Positions 23,715 through 37,317 of a stretch of 64,000 bases of DNA are shown piece by piece (within the stretch, counting starts at the first letter, position 1; each line of letters begins with the position of its first letter). This DNA comes from Siphonodentalium dalli (Eukaryota; Mollusca; Scaphopoda; Gadilida; Siphonodentaliidae): NCBI GenBank assembly GCA_032622095.1, contig CP136069.1, forward strand, positions 189,897,122 to 189,961,121. Reading direction: 5' to 3'. A model generated the notes under the pieces. It searched no databases and was not told the DNA's origin. It was given only the letters and a program-made list of their open reading frames with translations. Both the position numbers and the translations under genes were made by a program.

Positions 23715-24092
23715 CAGTAAAACCTCTCCAAACCGAACACCCTTCGGACCGACCATTCTGTCCGGTTTAGAGAGGTGTTCGGTTTATAGAAAATTGCACT
23801 ACGGTCGGAATGTATTGCCGTCATTACTAAGCATTGTCGAAGCACAACCAGCTTATTTTTGAATAATTAAAGTTCATTCAATTAAGTACCAAATAAAATA
23901 TAAATAACAATAGACAAAACATGGTATAATCAGGTTTAATAAGAACTAAAAATGTAATTAGCTCTATATGGTTTGGCTTTATAGAGGTTATTTTTTAGTG
24001 AGAATGCACTTGTGTGAATTCGGGACCTGACAATTTGTTGAATATAGAGAGGGATTCGGTTTATAGAGGGTCCGGTTTGGAGAGGTATACAT
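23715..24092. mobile_element. Pogo/Tigger-like MITE
   Basis: The left end CAGTAAAACCTCTCCAAACC and the right end CCGGTTTGGAGAGGTATACA (whose complement reads TACCTCTCCAAACCGG) form inverted termini. Inner copies of GGTTTAGAGAGGTGTTCGGT and GGGATTCGGTTTATAGAGG repeat the same motif. This CTCTCTAAACC terminus type is common in pogo/Tigger-like elements. No transposase; target duplication unclear. Confidence 0.55.
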
Positions 24093-24710
24093 GATTTGAC
24101 AACAAACATCGCTAATCATGTAGTAAGTTCAAATATTTTTTTATTTTAATATGATTTTTCAATGCTTTGCATTTTCCAATGTTTACAGTCCAGTGTTTAT
24201 TAAACTTTGAAATCTTATTCGACTAATTGCAATTTTACCGACAATTCCACTGTAACAGCAATGTTTACATAACAATTGTTTTGAAATGCGAAATCTCAAT
24301 ATTGGAGAGTTATATTAGTAATGGAAATAAGAACAAAGTCAATCGATTTGTTCATGTACTTGTTGGTGACATTTGTTTTGGAGATTTTTCACAATTATAT
24401 TATCTGGGGTCTTCCCGTTCACCTGGCAGCTATTGTTTCGGGTCAAGGTGTCATAATCGGGTACATCATAGAGATGCCGACTATAGTTTATATCTTAGTT
24501 TGGTGTAGAATTCCCAGTCACCCGACAAAATTGTAGGCAATACGATAATCTCAATTTCACACCTTTTAATTAATAGATAAGAGCAACATTACGTAACAAA
24601 TTGTTCACAAATTATCTGTTTGATTGTATAGATCAACAGTTCTAAAACATCAGTCTCAACTTTCGGTGCAATAAATTATCGTACACTTCTTCACAATTTC
24701 TTGTATGACT
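24093..24710. other. Non-coding interval
   Basis: Two overlapping chance frames near 24,227-24,536; the second has a hydrophobic stretch but no recognisable family. No gene is supported. Confidence 0.35.
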
Positions 24711-25150
24711 TTAAAGATGCATAATCCAAAGTAACCCGCTCCAAAATTACTATTTCTTTGGCTTGGGGGGGGGGGGGGTAAAAATATTTTATTCGAATCG
24801 TGGAACCCACCCATCAAAGCTCAGAATTATCAGATATAGATTTTTGAAATCTGTTATTTTTCATCACCTGGAATATTTGGCGACCTGGCAAATATTCGAC
24901 GAATGCCGACCGACATACAGTCACATACGCTCGATACCAAATTGAGTTGAACAAAATGTTGATATATAACACTTTTGTGGCAATATTATACTATAGTTGA
25001 CAGTGGCATTATTTTTTGGCCATTAACCGATTCTGATATCTGAAGCGGCATTTCAAGAAATGTTGTTGTTGTTGTTGTCGTGGTTGTTGTTGTTGTTGTT
25101 GTTGGAATCTGGTGACATGGGGACCATCGAATCGATTGAGTATCTTCAAA
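24711..25150. mobile_element. Diverged copy of the 7,978 MITE
   Basis: Shares GGCTTGGGGG, AAAATATTTTATTCGAATCG, CCCACCCATCAAAGCTCAGA and GGAATCTGGTGACATGGGGACC with 7,978-8,454, in the same order. The termini (TTAAAGATGC and GAGTATCTTCAAA) are degraded. The GTT microsatellite is expanded at about 25,061-25,105. Confidence 0.65.
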
Positions 25151-25398
25151 GGGAGACTGTACTCAAATGTTGTTGTTGGTTTCTATATTCTCTGCTTCGT
25201 AGAATAAAGTAACCAGATTTCCATTATTTGACTGTCGGCTGAGTACGAAGTAATGGTATACATGAAGATGGAAAATAAGCCGGAATGCAAACATTGATCG
25301 CTTGTCTTCGATGTATTTTTGTAAAATTGTCAGGCAAATGCTATGAAATATATGATATGTTATATGTTGTGGTATATGCACAATAGTCCCAGATAAGC

Positions 25399-26730
25399 AT
25401 TAACCCTTTACCCAACAAACCGGCCAAAACCGGCCAAATAAAGCTTCAACAGCCTAAAATATCTTCGGTCTGTCTCAATAGAACCTAGTCCAAGTCTTCT
25501 CGTACTAAAACCGGCTAAGATATTGGGATGGAGGTGCCGGTCTTTAGTCCGAGTTCCAGGCCCATGGTCTCCTTTGACACGAGTTAATCGTTAGTGACCC
25601 GCTCAAATAAAACCACAATTATATGAAATAAAATATCACAATTGCTACAATAAACGGATAGTTTCCGCAGAAGACATGCTATTTGATCTGAAACCCACAT
25701 CGGTTGTGAATTGAAAGCGGTAATTTAATGTGAAAAGAAACTTTTGCCGCAGTGTTTACATATTTTTTAAAGTATGCGAACTCAGTTGACCTTGCGAACT
25801 GCGTTCGGCATTTTCCGGTGAAAATATTCCGTAGATTTTCAATCAACCACGCACGATGAATTCTCCATTGTAATCGTAATTATACGTGACAATAAATAAA
25901 TTATTACATAGATTAAATACATATTGAAGATATAAATGTAATACATTAAATAAATTACGGGAATTATAACCATCTCACAGTTTAAAACAGTGTAAACACA
26001 ATGACCATTAGAATATCATGGGGGCCGCCATTTTGTTTGTATCGAAATTCGTCTCGGCCAAAACAAACACCGGACAATGCCGAAGTTCTTCGGAACCTGA
26101 GTTCGGCTTTCAGTTAAGTAAACAAACAGAAAAAACAGCGATGTTGGTGACAATCAACCGGAATATTCTATGCGTAATTTAACATGAAAGTTAGATTATT
26201 ATACACCATTATGACCATGATATGTCTCTCTTTCCGATGTATATAGCATCATGTATTGATTCATTAGGTAAATCGAGTAAAATACACCACAGATTCCCGC
26301 CACAGATCGTGGGCGTAACTCGTGTGATAGGATTGGTATGCAAGCGGGCTGGGACTAAAAACAGCAAATCGCCATCCCAATATCTTAGCTGGTTTTAGTA
26401 CAAGAAGACTGGGACTAAATAGAACCATACAAATATGGATATCATTGGAACCGGCTCATTGACCACATTGTGATAGTTACAGTTATGCCCTGTGCCAATG
26501 CATTCTCTTATATATATGCGAGTCGACCATAGGTCGCCTCGCATATATAAGAGAATGCATTGGACTAAAAAAAAAAAAATTACCATTTTTTTCTTACATT
26601 CTTTAACAATTTTATAATTTTTAATGTGTTAAGCCAATGCATTCTCTTATATATGCGAGGCGACCTATGGTCGACTCGCATATATAAGAGAATGCATTGG
26701 CACAGGGCCGTTCTGTTGGGTAAATAGTTA
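25399..26730. mobile_element. 1.3-kb TIR DNA element without visible transposase
   Basis: The left end TTAACCCTTTACCCAACA pairs with CTGTTGGGTAAATAGTTA at 26,713-26,730. A longer inverted block links 25,478-25,560 (ATAGAACC, GTACTAAAACCGGCTAAGAT, ATTGGGATGG) with about 26,344-26,430. The interior has no supported coding frame. A foldback element sits inside the right end. Confidence 0.55.
26487..26708. mobile_element. Foldback element with two nested hairpins, copy 1
   Basis: Outer inverted ends GCCCTGTG and CACAGGGC enclose two hairpins (26,495-26,563 and 26,634-26,700). Each is built from CCAATGCATTCTCTTATATA and its complement around GTCGACC-ATAGGTCGC. The hairpins are themselves inverted to each other. 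Related elements lie at 39,398-39,570 and 57,484-57,936. Confidence 0.85.
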
Positions 26731-28579
26731 GGGAGCCCGCATATGTTCTATTTACACTTTTGCGTACAAAAGGTTTGACCCCCTAAAGTTGGTACCAATA
26801 ATGGAACATTCTGAAAAACCGATTTCTTAAGTTGTGCATTCCTGGGGTTTAGGGGCCGCTGAACCCCAAAAAGTGCCAAAAATCACTTCTATTTACACTT
26901 CCGCGTACATCGATGAATTTTGGTTTGATGATACTCCTAAGTGTACTGATTAAGAAAACACAACTTAAGAAAGGGATTTTCCTGGGGTTTTCAGATAAGA
27001 AAGGGGGTCCCATGCTGAACCCCAAACGTGATTTTTAATTTTTTTTTACACTTTCGCGTACATCCATAATTTTTGGTTTCAAAGTACGTTGATATATACT
27101 AATTATAAAAACACAACTTAAGAAGCAACTTTTCCTGGGCTTTTAAGATAAGAAGGGGGTCATCGGGTCACCCCTCAAAACGTAAAAAATCACTTTTATT
27201 TACATGATTGCATTCGTCCAACGTGTGTGTATGTGCGTACACCCCTGGAACGTTGCACTATTACAACCAATACATCCCTAAATCGATACGATCTACTTAA
27301 GAAATATATATTCATGTCGTTTTTCTGATAAGAACGAGACTTGTTACCCCCCCCCCCCCCCCCCACAACCCGATCCATTTTCTAGAACTATAAGTGAGCC
27401 AGTTTTATGAAAATTATAGCGGGAAAATCTAGATAAATGTATACAAATGTATATATTTTCGTGAAGCTAAGACATTATGACCCTTTTTTGGACCAAAATT
27501 GAAACTCACCATCCAAGATGGCCGCCAAAATGGCCGCCGGAAGTTGAAAATATGACATTGTTTCACAAATATCTTCTAGATCAATTCATGCTGTTTGGAA
27601 CTGGTTGAGTAATGCAATTTTATTTTGTGTTTTGTATATTAACTGATCATCGGAGCAATTAAATATGCAATTATTGGGGTCCTAACACCCCTTCCGATCC
27701 CTCAAAAATTCGATTGTACAGAATGCGGTATAAAATTTCACAAAAAATCACAATTGGGATTCTTGTCATATTTCAACAAGAAATGAACAGAACTTTGTAA
27801 TGTAAGTGAGGCATATCATTACCTATGAATATTCCAAATCACTGGAACCAAAATTCTTACTTTGGCTCAAAATGGCTGCCAATATGGCGGCCAAAATATG
27901 GAAAATGGTAAATATTACACCAGCGTGTCCTGCAAGTTGTGTTGATGTATAAAATTGGATATTCTGCATTCTATTCATTGAATACTAACTTGTCTGATGC
28001 ACCATGGTTAATTGTTACTATTTTCACCACTGACATCGTAAAAAATATTGGACATTTCTCTAAAAAACTTGACAGAAATATTGGCAAAAATTCAGTTTTC
28101 AGGTTTGGACCATTTGTTCAGGTAAAATATAACTATCTTTGGATTGAAAGGTGTTTATTGTTTTGGTCTATCTTAAATGTGTCACACTACGGTGTTTATA
28201 TACCAAATTACTCAAGATGGCTTCCAAAATGGCAACCAAATTTGTAAAATGCCAATTTTTGTACATATATCCCGAACATTATCTGCATTATCCGAAGAGG
28301 TAGCAAATTGTGACTCACTTGGTTATTATACGTGTTAGTTTATTAACTAACAACTAGATGTTCTATTCCCAGTTGTCCCAGTTTCGTATGGGGCATGACA
28401 AATTCATTTTAAAGTATGTAATTTTGCCGAGAACCTCTTTTGTGATTTTGGCCATATTTATTGAAAGGAAGTGGGCAGAACTTTGAGACAGAACTTTGGC
28501 TATTCTGGTCCATTATGATAAAACAAATGTCAACAAGATACAGTGTGGATGCCAAGATCGTAGCCAGGGAGTTACTCTG

Positions 28580-30240
28580 TGATCATATGTGAGGTGAATA
28601 GGTATACAGGGAGTTATTGTATGTCATGACTGATGTGAGTAGGTATACAATGAGTGACTATATGGTTATGAGTGGGTTGTCCATGGTAAGATGCATCTAG
28701 GTATACAGGGAGAGGTCATGGTCAGGTGTGAGGTGAATCGGTATGTATGGAGTGACTGTATGGTGTATGATTGTGTATATCCAGTACGGGTGCACCCGGT
28801 GTGCCTGTATGGTCATTGGTGTGGTGTATGGATATAGCTACATGGTCATCTATGTGTTGATTATGTATATATGGAGTGACTGTAAGGTCATGGGTGGGAT
28901 GTACATGTGTTGTCTGTATGATCATGGATGGGGTGTGTGGATAAATAGGTAGTGATTTTATGTTTACGGGTAATGTGTATAGGTATACATGGAATGACTG
29001 TACAGTCATGATTGAATATGAATACCTGGAGTAAGCTGAGTGGACATTATCGAGCGTGTGGGTACATAGGGAGTGTCCTTGTGGTAACGGGTGGGATGTA
29101 TATTTATATATCTCGTGGATGTATTATCATTGGTGGGTGTATAGGGCTTTAATAGCTGTATTATCATGGATGGCGTGTGTGATTATACAGTGAATTGCTG
29201 AATTGTCATGTGTGAGGTGTATGTGCAAGTATGGATTGTTTGAGTGGTCGTATGTGCGGGTTTTTTGTATATCTGGAAGGGCTGAATGGCCATTAATGAG
29301 GTTTACATGTATACCTGGAGTGCATCTATGGTCTAGGGTGGGCTGCATATGTATATCGAGTGGTTATATGACTATGTGTGTCGAATAGGTATACATGTAG
29401 TGACTGTATGGTTAATGGTGAGGTGAGTACATGTAGGTATACAAGTAGTGACTGTATGATCATAAATGTAATGAACATCTATACAGGGGGTGACAGGCGT
29501 ATGGGTATATATGTACCTGGTGTTCCTGTTTGGTGACTCGTGTCGGTATCGTCATGTGTAGGTTATACCAGTACACATACGTGTTGCTTTATTGTCATGG
29601 GCGAGGGATATGTGTATATAGCGAGTGGCTATATGGCCATGGATGAGGTGCATATACATACATGGAGTGACTATACTGACATGGCTGGGGTGTATTAGTA
29701 TATCTTGAGTGGCTATTCGGCTATAGTGTGACAAATAGGGATACAGGGATTGACATGGCCAATGTTGAGGTGAATATGTATACAAGGATTGACCATGATC
29801 GTGTATGAATGTTTTGAATAGGTACACACGGGGTGACTATATGGCCATAGGTCAGGTGAAGGAGTATACCAGGTAACATGGGTGAGGGTATGTGTATGAA
29901 GCGAGTGGCTATATGGCCATTGGTGATGTGCATATGTATACCGGAGTGACGTTATGGTCATTGTTGTGGTGTTGGTGTATATATTGTTTGTCTATTTGAC
30001 CATGTGTTTGGAGAATAGGTATACAGGGGATGACCTTATGGCCAATGGTGAGGTGAATGGGTATACAAGGAGTGACTATATGGTTATGGGTCATGTTTAG
30101 GAGTATACCCGGTGTGCCTGCATTGTGACGCGTGGCTGTATGGACATCCGTGGTCATGGGTCAGGTGTACATGTATACTGTGGGTCACTATATTGTTATG
30201 TCTGTGGTGTTTATGTATATATGTAAGGACTGTGTTATAA
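28580..30240 (+). repeat. Degenerate tandem array, left half of palindrome core
   Basis: Loose units of about 55-65 bp, each with GTATACA, GGGAGTGACTAT, ATGGTCATG and GGTGAGGTG. Open frames on both strands are repeat products, rich in His/Thr on one strand and Tyr/Cys/Met on the other. Confidence 0.8.
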
Positions 30241-30327
30241 TGGGTGGCTATCGCTTTCCACGATATGACATAACCTCTCTATTGATTAACATATCCTTGA
30301 GTTATTGTGGAAAGCGATAGCCACCCA
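30241..30327. repeat. Hairpin at the palindrome centre
   Basis: A 21-base arm at 30,241-30,261 (TGGGTGGCTATCGCTTTCCA plus C) is exactly complementary to 30,307-30,327, with a 45-base loop. Confidence 0.95.
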
Positions 30328-30960
30328 AGGTACACATGTACAACCCACCCATTACCCCAGTCACTCCATATGTACATAAACACCACACAAATTACAACAT
30401 AGTCACCCACTTTATACACGTACTAGTACACCTGATCATACAGCCATACTTGGTTATACCCGTACATACCAAAAATGACGATACAGCCACGAGTCACCAT
30501 GCATGAACACCAGGTATACACCTACACCCGACACATGACCATATAGTCAATCTATGTATACATATTCACTACATTCATGATCATAGTCACTCATTGTATA
30601 CATATTCACCTCACCAAGGACCATACAGCCAATACATGTATACCTATTCGCCATACCATGACCATAGTGTCAATCCAGGTATACATATGCACATCACCAA
30701 TGGTGAGCCCTTTCAGATATACCAATATCCGCACATACGACCACTCATAAGTTCCATACTTGCAATACTCATACACGCCATCCATGATAATAAATCTACT
30801 CCCCATACACCACAAATGATAACACATCCACAACATATATAAATATACGTCCCACCGTTACCAACAGGGCACTCCCTATATACCCACACATCATCCATGA
30901 CCATACAATAACTCCCTGTATACATATTATCATCATCTATGATCATAGAGTAACTCCCTG
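30328..30960 (-). repeat. Degenerate tandem array, right half of palindrome core
   Basis: The reverse complement of the unit in 28,580-30,240: ACCATATAGTCA, CACTCC, GTATACATATTCACC. It is about 1 kb shorter than the left half. Confidence 0.8.
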
Positions 30961-33020
30961 GCTGCCATATTGGCTTCCACCCTGTATCCAGTTGATAAAT
31001 GTTTATCATAATGGGCCAGAATACCCACATATATCATGGTTCATCTCAGTTCCGTCTCAAAGTTCTGCCCATTTCCTTTCAATAATATGGCCAGAATCAC
31101 AAAAGAGGTTCTCCGCAAAATTCCATACTGCAACTTTAAAATGAATTTGTCATGCCCCATACGGAACTGGGACAAACATAATAGAACGTAGTTGTCAGTT
31201 AATTACATTGTAACTAACACGTACAATAACCAAGTGAGTCACAATTTGCCACCTTTTTCGGATAACGCAGAGATTGTGTTCGGGATATGTTAACTTTTAA
31301 CTTTTTACAAATTTTGTTGCCATTTTGGAAGCCATCTTGAGCAATTTAGTCTATAATCACCGTAGTGTGACACATTTAAGATAGACCAAAAACAATAAAC
31401 ACCTTTCAATCCAAACATTTTGCTTGAACAAATGGTCGAACCCTGAAAAGTGAATTTTTGCCGATATTTATGTCAAGTTTGTGAGAGAAAAATCCAATAT
31501 TTCTGGTGATGTCAGTGATGACAATAGTAAAAATGATCCATGGTGCATCAGACAAGTTAGTATGCAATGTATAGAAAACAGATTAGCCAATTGTGTACAT
31601 CAACCACAACTTGTAAGCGATTGCAGGACACCCTGGGGCAATATTTACCATTTTCCATATTTCCATTTTCGCAGCCATTTTGAGCCAAGGTAAGATTTAT
31701 GGTTCCAGAGATTTGGAATATTCATAGGTAATGATATGCCTCACTTACATTACATTTCCTTTCTTGTTGAAATATGACTAGAATCCCAATTGTGATTTTT
31801 TGTAAAATTTTGTACTGCGTTCTGTAAAATCGATTTTTTGAGGGATCGGAAGGGGTTAGGACCCCAATAATTGCATATTTAATTGTTCCAATGATCAGTT
31901 AATATACAAAACACAAAATAAAGTTGCATTACTCAACCAGTTCCAAACAGCATGAATTGAGCTAGAAGATATTTGTGAAAAAATGTCATATTTTCAACTT
32001 CCGGCGGCCATTTTGGCGGCCATCTTGAATGGTGAGTTTCAATTTTGGCCCAAAAAAGTGTCATTAGCTTCACGAAAATATATACATTTGTATACCTTTT
32101 ACTAGATTTTCCCGCTATAATTTTCATAAAACTGGCTCACTTATAGTTCTAGAAAATGGATTGGGTTGTGGGGGGGGGGTGCTAACAAGTCTCGTTCTTA
32201 TCAGTAAACGACATGAATATATATTTCTTAAGTTGATCGTATCGATTTAGGGTTGCATTTGGTTGTAATAGTGCAACGTTCCAGGGATGTACGCACATAC
32301 ACACACGTTGGACGAATGCAATCATGTAAATAAAAGTGATTTTTTACGTTTTGAGGGGTGACCCGATGACCCCCTTCTTATCTTAAAACCCCAGGAAAAG
32401 TTTCTTCTTAAGTTGTGTTTTTATAATTAGTATATATCAAAGTACTTTGAAACCAAAAATTATGGATGTACGCGAAAGTGTAAAAAAAAGTTAAAAATCA
32501 CGTTTTGGGGTTCAGCATGGGACCCCCTTTCTTATCTGAAAACCCCAGGAAAATCCCTTTCTTAAGTTGTGTTTTCTTAATCAGTACACTTAGGAGTATC
32601 ATCAAACCAAAATTCATCGATGTACGCGGAAGTGTAAATAGAAGTGATTTTTGGCACTTTTTGGGGTTCAGCGGCCCCTAAACCCCAGGAATGCGCAACT
32701 TAAGAAATCTGTTTTTCAGAATGTTCCATTATTGGTACCAACTTTAATGGGTCAAACCTTTTGTACGCAAAAGTGTAAATAGAACATATGCGGGCTCCCC
32801 AACTAAAAGGGTTAATTTTATTTAGCCAGTGAGTGGCTCGAGTTCACGCCCGAATCAACATAATTGTTTACACGGTGTGTCACCAGTTGTGCCATGCACG
32901 TGTAACGTGCGCGTTGTGCTATCCACTACCGACAATTAATTTGATTACGTCTTGTGCATGGAAATTCGTAATTTAATTTATTGAACTTGATTTTAAGAAA
33001 ACATGTTGACGTGGTGATGC

Positions 33021-36000
33021 TGGGTTTATAATTTAAAAGGCGGCGGTAGAACAATAATGGCTGGATTCATAATATAAGAGGAGATGGTAGAACAATAATG
33101 GCTGGATTCATAACAGAAGAGGAGATGGTAGAACAATAATGGCTGGATTCATAATACAAGAGGAGATGGTAGAACAATAATGGCTGGATTCATAATACAA
33201 GAGGAGATGGTAGATAATGGCTGAGTTCATAATATAAGAGGAGATGGTAGAACAATAATGACTGGATTCATAATATAAGAGGAGATGGTAGAACAATAAT
33301 GGCTGGATTCATAATACAAGAGGAGATGGTAGATAATGGCTGAGTTCATAATATAAGAGGAGATGGTAGATAATGGCTGGATTCATAATATAAGAGGAGA
33401 TGGTAGAACGATAATGGCTGGATTCATAATATAAGAGGAGATGGTAGATAATGGCTGGATTCACACTAAAAGAGGAGATGGTAGAATGATTCATAATATA
33501 AGAGGAGATGGTAGAATGGTTCATAATATAAGAGGAGATGGTAGAATGATTCATAACATAAGAGGAGATGGTAGAACAATAATGGCTGGATTCATAATAT
33601 AAGAGGAGATGGTAGAACAATAATGGCTGGGTTCATAATATAAGAGGAGATGGTAGAACAATAATGGCTGGATTCATAATACAAGAGGAGATGGTAGATA
33701 ATGGCTGGATTCATAATACAAGAGGAGATGGTAGATAATGGCTGGATTCATAATATAAGAGGAGATGGCAGATAATGGCTGGATTCATAATATAAGAGGA
33801 GATGGTAGAACAATAATGGCTGGATTCATAATATAAGAGGAGATGGTAGAACAATAATGGCTGGATTCATAATATAAGAGGAGATGGTAGAACGATAATG
33901 GCTGGGTTCATAATATAAGAGGAGATGGTAGATAATGCCTGGGTTCACACTAAAAGAGGAGATGGTAGAATGATTCATAATATAAGAGGAGATGGTAGAA
34001 TGGTTCATAATATAAGAGGAGATGGTAGAATGATTCATAACATAAGAGGAGATGGTAGAACAATAATGGCTGGATTCATAATACAAGAGGAGATGGTAGA
34101 TAATGGCTGAGTTCATAATATAAGAGGAGATGGTAGAACAATAATGGCTGGATTCATAACATAAGAGGAGATGGTAGAACAATAATGGCTGGATTCATAA
34201 TATAAGAGGAGATGGTAGAACAATAATGGCTGGGTTCATAATATGAGAGAAGTTGGTAGATAATGGCTGGGTTCACACTAAAAGAGGAGATGGTAGAATG
34301 ATTCATAATATAAGAGGAGATGGTAGAATGGTTCATAATATAAGAGGAGATGGTAGAATGATTCATAATATAAGAGGAGATGGTAGAATGATTCATAATA
34401 TAAGAGGAGATGGTAGAATGATTCATAATATAGAAGGAGATGGTAGAACAATAATGGCTGGGTTCATAATATGAGAGAAGTTGGTAGATAATGGCTGGGT
34501 TCACACTAAAAGAGGAGATGGTAGAATGATTCATAATATAAGAGGAGATGGTAGAATGGTTCATAATATAAGAGGAGATGGTAGAATGATTCATAATATA
34601 AGAGGAGATGGTAGAATGATTCATAATATAGAAGGAGATGGTAGAACAATAATGACTGGCTTCATAATATAAGAGATGGTAGATAATGTATGGGTTCATA
34701 CTAAAATAGGAGATGGTAGAATGGTTCATATTATAAGAGGAGATGGTAGAACAATAATGGCTGTATTCATAATATAAGAGGAGATGGTAGAACAATAATG
34801 GCTGGGTTCATAATATAAGTAGAGATGGTAGAATGGTTCATAATATAAGAGATGGTAGAACAATAATGGCTGGGTTCATAATATAAGTGGAGATGGTAGA
34901 ACAATAATGGCTGGGTTCATAATATAAGTGGAGATGGTAGAATGGTTCATAATATAAGAGATGGTAGAACAATAATGGCTGGGTTCATAATATAAGAGGA
35001 GATGGTAGAACAATAATGGCTGGATTCATAATACAAGAGGCGATGGTAGAACAATAATGGCTGAGTTCATAATATAAGAGGAGATGGTAGAACAATAATG
35101 GCTGGGTTCATAATATAAGAGATGGTAGATAATGTATGGGTTCACACTAAAAGAGGAGATGGTAGAATGATTCATATTATAAGAGGAGATGGTAGAATGG
35201 TTCATAATATAGAAGGAGATGGTAGAACAATAATGACTGGGTTCATAGTATAAGAGGAGATTGTATAAAGAGGTGGTAGACTGGTTCATACTATAGGGGG
35301 AGATGGTAGAACAATAATGGCTGGGTTCATAATATAAGAGAAGATGGTGGAATGATTCATAATATAAGAGGAGATGGTAGAATGGTTCATAATATAGAAG
35401 GAGACGGTAGAACAATAATGACTGGGTTCATAGTATAAGAGGAGATTGTATAAAGAGGTGGTAGACTGGTTCATACTATAGTGGGAGATGGTAGAACAAT
35501 AATGACTGGGTTCATAGTATAAGAGGAGATTGTAGATAATGGCTGGGTTAGCAATATAAGAGGAGATGGTAGATAATTGCTGGGTTTATAATATAAGAGG
35601 AGATGGTAGAACAATAATGACTGGGTTCATATGATAAGAGATGGTAGAATGGTTCATAATATAAGAGGAGATTGTAGAACAATAATGGCTGGGTTCATAT
35701 GATAAGAGATGGTAGAATGGTTCATAATATAAGTGGAGATGGTAGAATGGTTCATAATATAAGAGGAGATGGTAGAACAATAATGACTGGGTTCATAGTA
35801 CAAGAGGCGATGGTAGATAATGGCTGGGTTCATATGATAAGAGATGGTAGAATGGTTCATAATATAAGAGGAGATTGTAGAACAATAATGGGTTCATAAT
35901 ATAAGAGGAGATTGTAGAACATTAATGGGTTCATAATATAAGAGGAGATGGTAGAACAATAATGACTGGGTTCATATGATAAGAGATGGTAGAATGGTTC

Positions 36001-37140
36001 ATAATATAAGAGGAGATGGTAGAACAATAATGGCTGGGTTCATAATATAAGTGGAGATGGTAGAATGGTTCATACTATAAGAGAAGATGGTAGAACAATA
36101 ATGACTGGGTTCATAGTACAAGAGGCGATGGTAGATAATGGCTGGGTTTATAATATAAGAGGAGATGGTAGAACAATAATGGCTGGGTTCATAATATAAG
36201 AGAAGATGGTAGAATGGTTCATAATATAAGAGGAGATTGTAGATAATTGCTGAGTTTATAATATAAGAGGAGATGGTAGAACAATAATGGCTGGGTTCAT
36301 AGTATAAGAGGAGATGGTAGAATGGTTCATAATATTAAAGGTAGAACAATAATGGCTGGGTTCATAATATAAGAGGAGATTGTAGAACAATAATGGATGG
36401 GTTCATGATATAAGAGAAGATGGTAGAACAATAATGGATGGGTTCATAATATAAGAGGAGATGGTAGAACAATAATGGCTGGGTTCATAATATAAGTGGA
36501 GATGGTAGAATGGTTCATAATATAAGATATGGTAGAACAATAATGGCTGGGTTCATAATATAAGATGAGATGGTATAAAGAGGTGGTAGACTGGTTCATA
36601 CTATAGGGGGAGATGGTAGAACAATAATGACTGGGTTCATAGTATAAGAGGAGATTGTAGATAATGGCTGGGTTAGCAATATAAGAGGAGATGGTAGAAC
36701 AATAATGGGTTCATAATATAAGAGGAGATTGTGGATAATTGCTGGGTTTATAATATAAGAGGAGATGGTAGAACAATAATGGCTGGGTTCATAGTATAAG
36801 AGGAGATTGTAGAATAGTTCATAATATAAGAGGAGATTGTAGATAATGGCTGGGTTCATAATATAAGAGGAGATGGTAGAACAGTACTGAATGGGTTCAT
36901 AATATAAGAGAAGATGATAGAACAATAATGACTGGGTTCATATGATAAGAGATGGTAGAATGGTTCATAATATAAGAGGAGATTGTAGAATGGTTCATAA
37001 TATAAGAGGAGATTGTAGAACAATAATGGATGGGTTCATAATATAAGAGAAGATGGTAGAACAATAATGATTGGGTTCATAGTATAAGAGAAGATGGTGG
37101 AACAATAATGACTGGGTTCATAGCATACGAAGATGATAGA
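33021..37140 (+). repeat. 4.1-kb minisatellite, 30- and 41-bp unit types
   Basis: Two interleaved unit types share ATAAGAGGAGATGGTAGAA. The long form adds CAATAATGGCTGGATTCATA (about 41 bp) and the short form adds TGATTCATAAT or TGGTTCATAAT (30 bp). Higher-order blocks recur, such as the run of short units at 33,480-33,560, 33,960-34,050, 34,280-34,430 and 34,520-34,630. The 30-bp unit is a multiple of three, so it yields long open frames on both strands (up to 213 codons on minus), which I do not treat as genes. Confidence 0.95.
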
Positions 37141-37317
37141 ACCGAAGTCGGGATTAGATAGAACTGAACCGGCGTTTCTATTCAGGAAACAGTGGCCTTT
37201 TATGCATACATAATTATGGATCAGAGCTCCTTGGTGGTGATTTGACCACGTGAATCGATCGTCGAATCAGAATTCTTTAACAACAATCGCACATTTAGTA
37301 ACGAATTACTGCACGCC

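Larger units (their letters stand above)
26731..32800. repeat. 6-kb imperfect palindrome
   Basis: The left arm starts GGGAGCCCGCATATGTTC at 26,731 and the right arm ends with its complement at 32,800. Matches continue inward through TGTACGC, GGTTTGACCC, the GGCGGCCAT block and CCCCATACG to about 28,600 and 30,960. The core is a degenerate array that also flips at the centre hairpin near 30,284. Arms differ by many small changes, so the structure is older than the 41-48 kb palindrome. No coding frame of note. Part of the arm is dispersed (1-142). Confidence 0.85.

Noticed and set aside
24321-24536. Small hydrophobic open frame as a membrane protein
   Set aside because: It overlaps another open frame, has no conserved neighbour, and lies in an AT-rich interval where hydrophobic frames arise by chance.
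34154-34795. 213-codon open frame on the minus strand with NHSTISSYIM repeats
   Set aside because: It is the in-frame translation of the 30-bp minisatellite unit; plus-strand frames over the same bases are also open.
33021-37140. Possible CRISPR-like array of regular repeats
   Set aside because: The repeats are directly abutting without unique spacers, and the context is eukaryotic.
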